The position numbers were made by a program, and so were the translations under genes. Source: Fibrobacterota bacterium (GTDB taxonomy: Bacteria; Fibrobacterota; Fibrobacteria; UBA11236). Taken from it: a stretch of DNA of 64,000 nt. Location of the stretch: contig CANIEU010000004.1 in the NCBI GenBank assembly GCA_947466585.1, forward strand, positions 1-64,000. Direction: 5' to 3'. The notes beneath the pieces are model-generated. The model did no database searches. It saw nothing but the letters and a program-made list of their open reading frames with translations, and was not told where the DNA came from. Positions 63,222 through 64,000 of the stretch are shown one piece after another (position 1 is the stretch's first letter; every line of letters begins with the position of its first letter).

Positions 63222-64000
63222 ATGCTGCGCGGGGCCATTTTCATCGGAGCGAGACTTCTCGCCCCCTTTCTTGCTCAGCCCGTGTGCGCCGATCTGTTTC
63301 CGCAACCGGTGACGCTCGGCGGTTCTCTGATCTACGCTCAGCCCGTGATCGCGCTGGAAACGAATTCGGAGGGGGGTAGGGTCGAGTTCGCTGCGCGGAC
63401 CCACGCGCGTCCGGGACTCGAGGCTACCTACGGCCGTTTCAACCTTTCGGTGTCGGCGATCTCCGCCGGATCGGATGGTAATTGGTTGACGCCCAAGATA
63501 CCCGCACCTGATTGGAATGATGTGCGCACCCGTTATCATGGAGACTTGTGGGGCGCCGAGGCCTTTCATCAGAACGTCCGAGGGTTCGATCGCCAATCCG
63601 AAGCGAGTCATCACACCGCACCCGAGTCGCGTTCCGCCATGTCGTTGCAGTCCAGCGGCGCGACGGTTTACCGTTCCATCGATCCCGACTCGCGCGTCTA
63701 TCGACTTTCGGAAGGGCTCGATCAAACGGGTGCCAACTTCGACGTATTCTGGACGCTCGGTATGTCGCACCTCAAGTTGCGCGATGACACACCGCTTCTG
63801 GAAGGATTGTACGCGCCCGACTCGAAATTCGAAAACGTGTATGCGGTGGACGTGACGAGCCTCGCGCTCGGAGCGGGTTACGCGATTTCAAGCAACATGG
63901 ACGGCCTCTATTTCGATCAGGCTTTGTTCGGCGGCTATGGTCCGCAAATTCGGACCTGGGGTGGGCATTCCGAGGCCGCGTGGAAACTGGTTCGGGTGAA
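63222..64000 (+). CDS. DUF4421-like outer-membrane protein (3' truncated)
   Basis: The reading frame is open to the window edge (259 codons and counting). Signal peptide MLRGAIFIGARLLAPFLAQP then CA. The body alternates polar and hydrophobic residues (GLEATYGRFNLSVSAISAG) and contains TRYHGDLWGAEAFHQNVRGF, reminiscent of the YYGRRWGIDGYYQ-type block of DUF4421 barrels, then VTSLALGAGYAISSNMDGLYF. The family call is a pattern match only. It lies 60 bp after the PPC-like lipoprotein gene on the same strand. Confidence 0.6.
   Translation, partial: MLRGAIFIGARLLAPFLAQPVCADLFPQPVTLGGSLIYAQPVIALETNSEGGRVEFAARTHARPGLEATYGRFNLSVSAISAGSDGNWLTPKIPAPDWNDVRTRYHGDLWGAEAFHQNVRGFDRQSEASHHTAPESRSAMSLQSSGATVYRSIDPDSRVYRLSEGLDQTGANFDVFWTLGMSHLKLRDDTPLLEGLYAPDSKFENVYAVDVTSLALGAGYAISSNMDGLYFDQALFGGYGPQIRTWGGHSEAAWKLVRV

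Overview
The window is a dense stretch of a high-GC, Gram-negative chromosome (roughly 60 percent GC by eye) made mostly of housekeeping genes. Diderm envelope markers are lipoboxes, a MlaD/MCE protein and outer-membrane barrels ending in Phe or Leu. Together with a type IX-secretion-like C-terminal tail on a ThuA protein, a chlamydia-like NrdB and paired barrel proteins of no family I know, they suggest Fibrobacterota or a neighbouring FCB lineage. That placement is an inference and a marker phylogeny would be needed to settle it.

Layout. 1-2 kb: cyclophilin fragment, stand-alone TIR-like protein, small barrel protein. 2-7 kb: XylF-type sugar-binding lipoprotein divergent from a mutarotase-like protein, then recO, gluQ, panB and a small orphan. 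7-14 kb (minus strand): metallophosphoesterase, Ca-type P-ATPase, tRNA-Gly, ligA. 14-19 kb: cysM, LEA-like lipoprotein, ATP-grasp protein, miaA, Nudix, membrane coiled-coil protein. 19-26 kb (minus strand): tatD, ppk2, tRNA-Ala, LTA-synthase-like sulfatase, tRNA-fMet, trxA, tRNA-Asn, DEAD-box helicase. 26-37 kb: DUF445, Na+/solute symporter with GAF protein, NtrC-type regulator, MCE protein, der-plsY-merR-SprT run, trmB, and a polytopic TPR protein. 38-42 kb: two tandem paralogous barrels and the ThuA protein, probably one operon. 42-47 kb: gatB, rho, osmC, DUF3817. 47-54 kb (minus strand): MFS-cupin-repeat lipoprotein operon and a lipoprotein-ResB-CcsA cytochrome c maturation operon. 54-64 kb: nrdAB behind tandem palindromes, membrane peptidase-like protein, eno, DUF3052, two envelope proteins.

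Working together: translation and tRNA functions recur (gluQ, miaA, trmB, gatB, four tRNAs, der), as do genome maintenance and nucleotide supply (recO, ligA, tatD, nrdAB). The tRNAs are single units; three have 17-bp-spaced sigma70-like promoters and most have hairpin terminators.

Most unusual pattern: many gene ends carry short degenerate tandem repeats, a different 6-9 bp word at each locus. They often form two inverted arms facing each other in the intergenic gap, and related word expansions sit in frame inside RecO, LigA, the ATP-grasp protein and Rho. I found no CRISPR array, insertion sequence or prophage, and no complete defence island. The best candidates for undescribed biology are the repeat words, the lone TIR-like protein lacking its usual glutamate, the four-repeat lipoprotein, the His-rich membrane TPR protein and the paired barrel/ThuA cluster.
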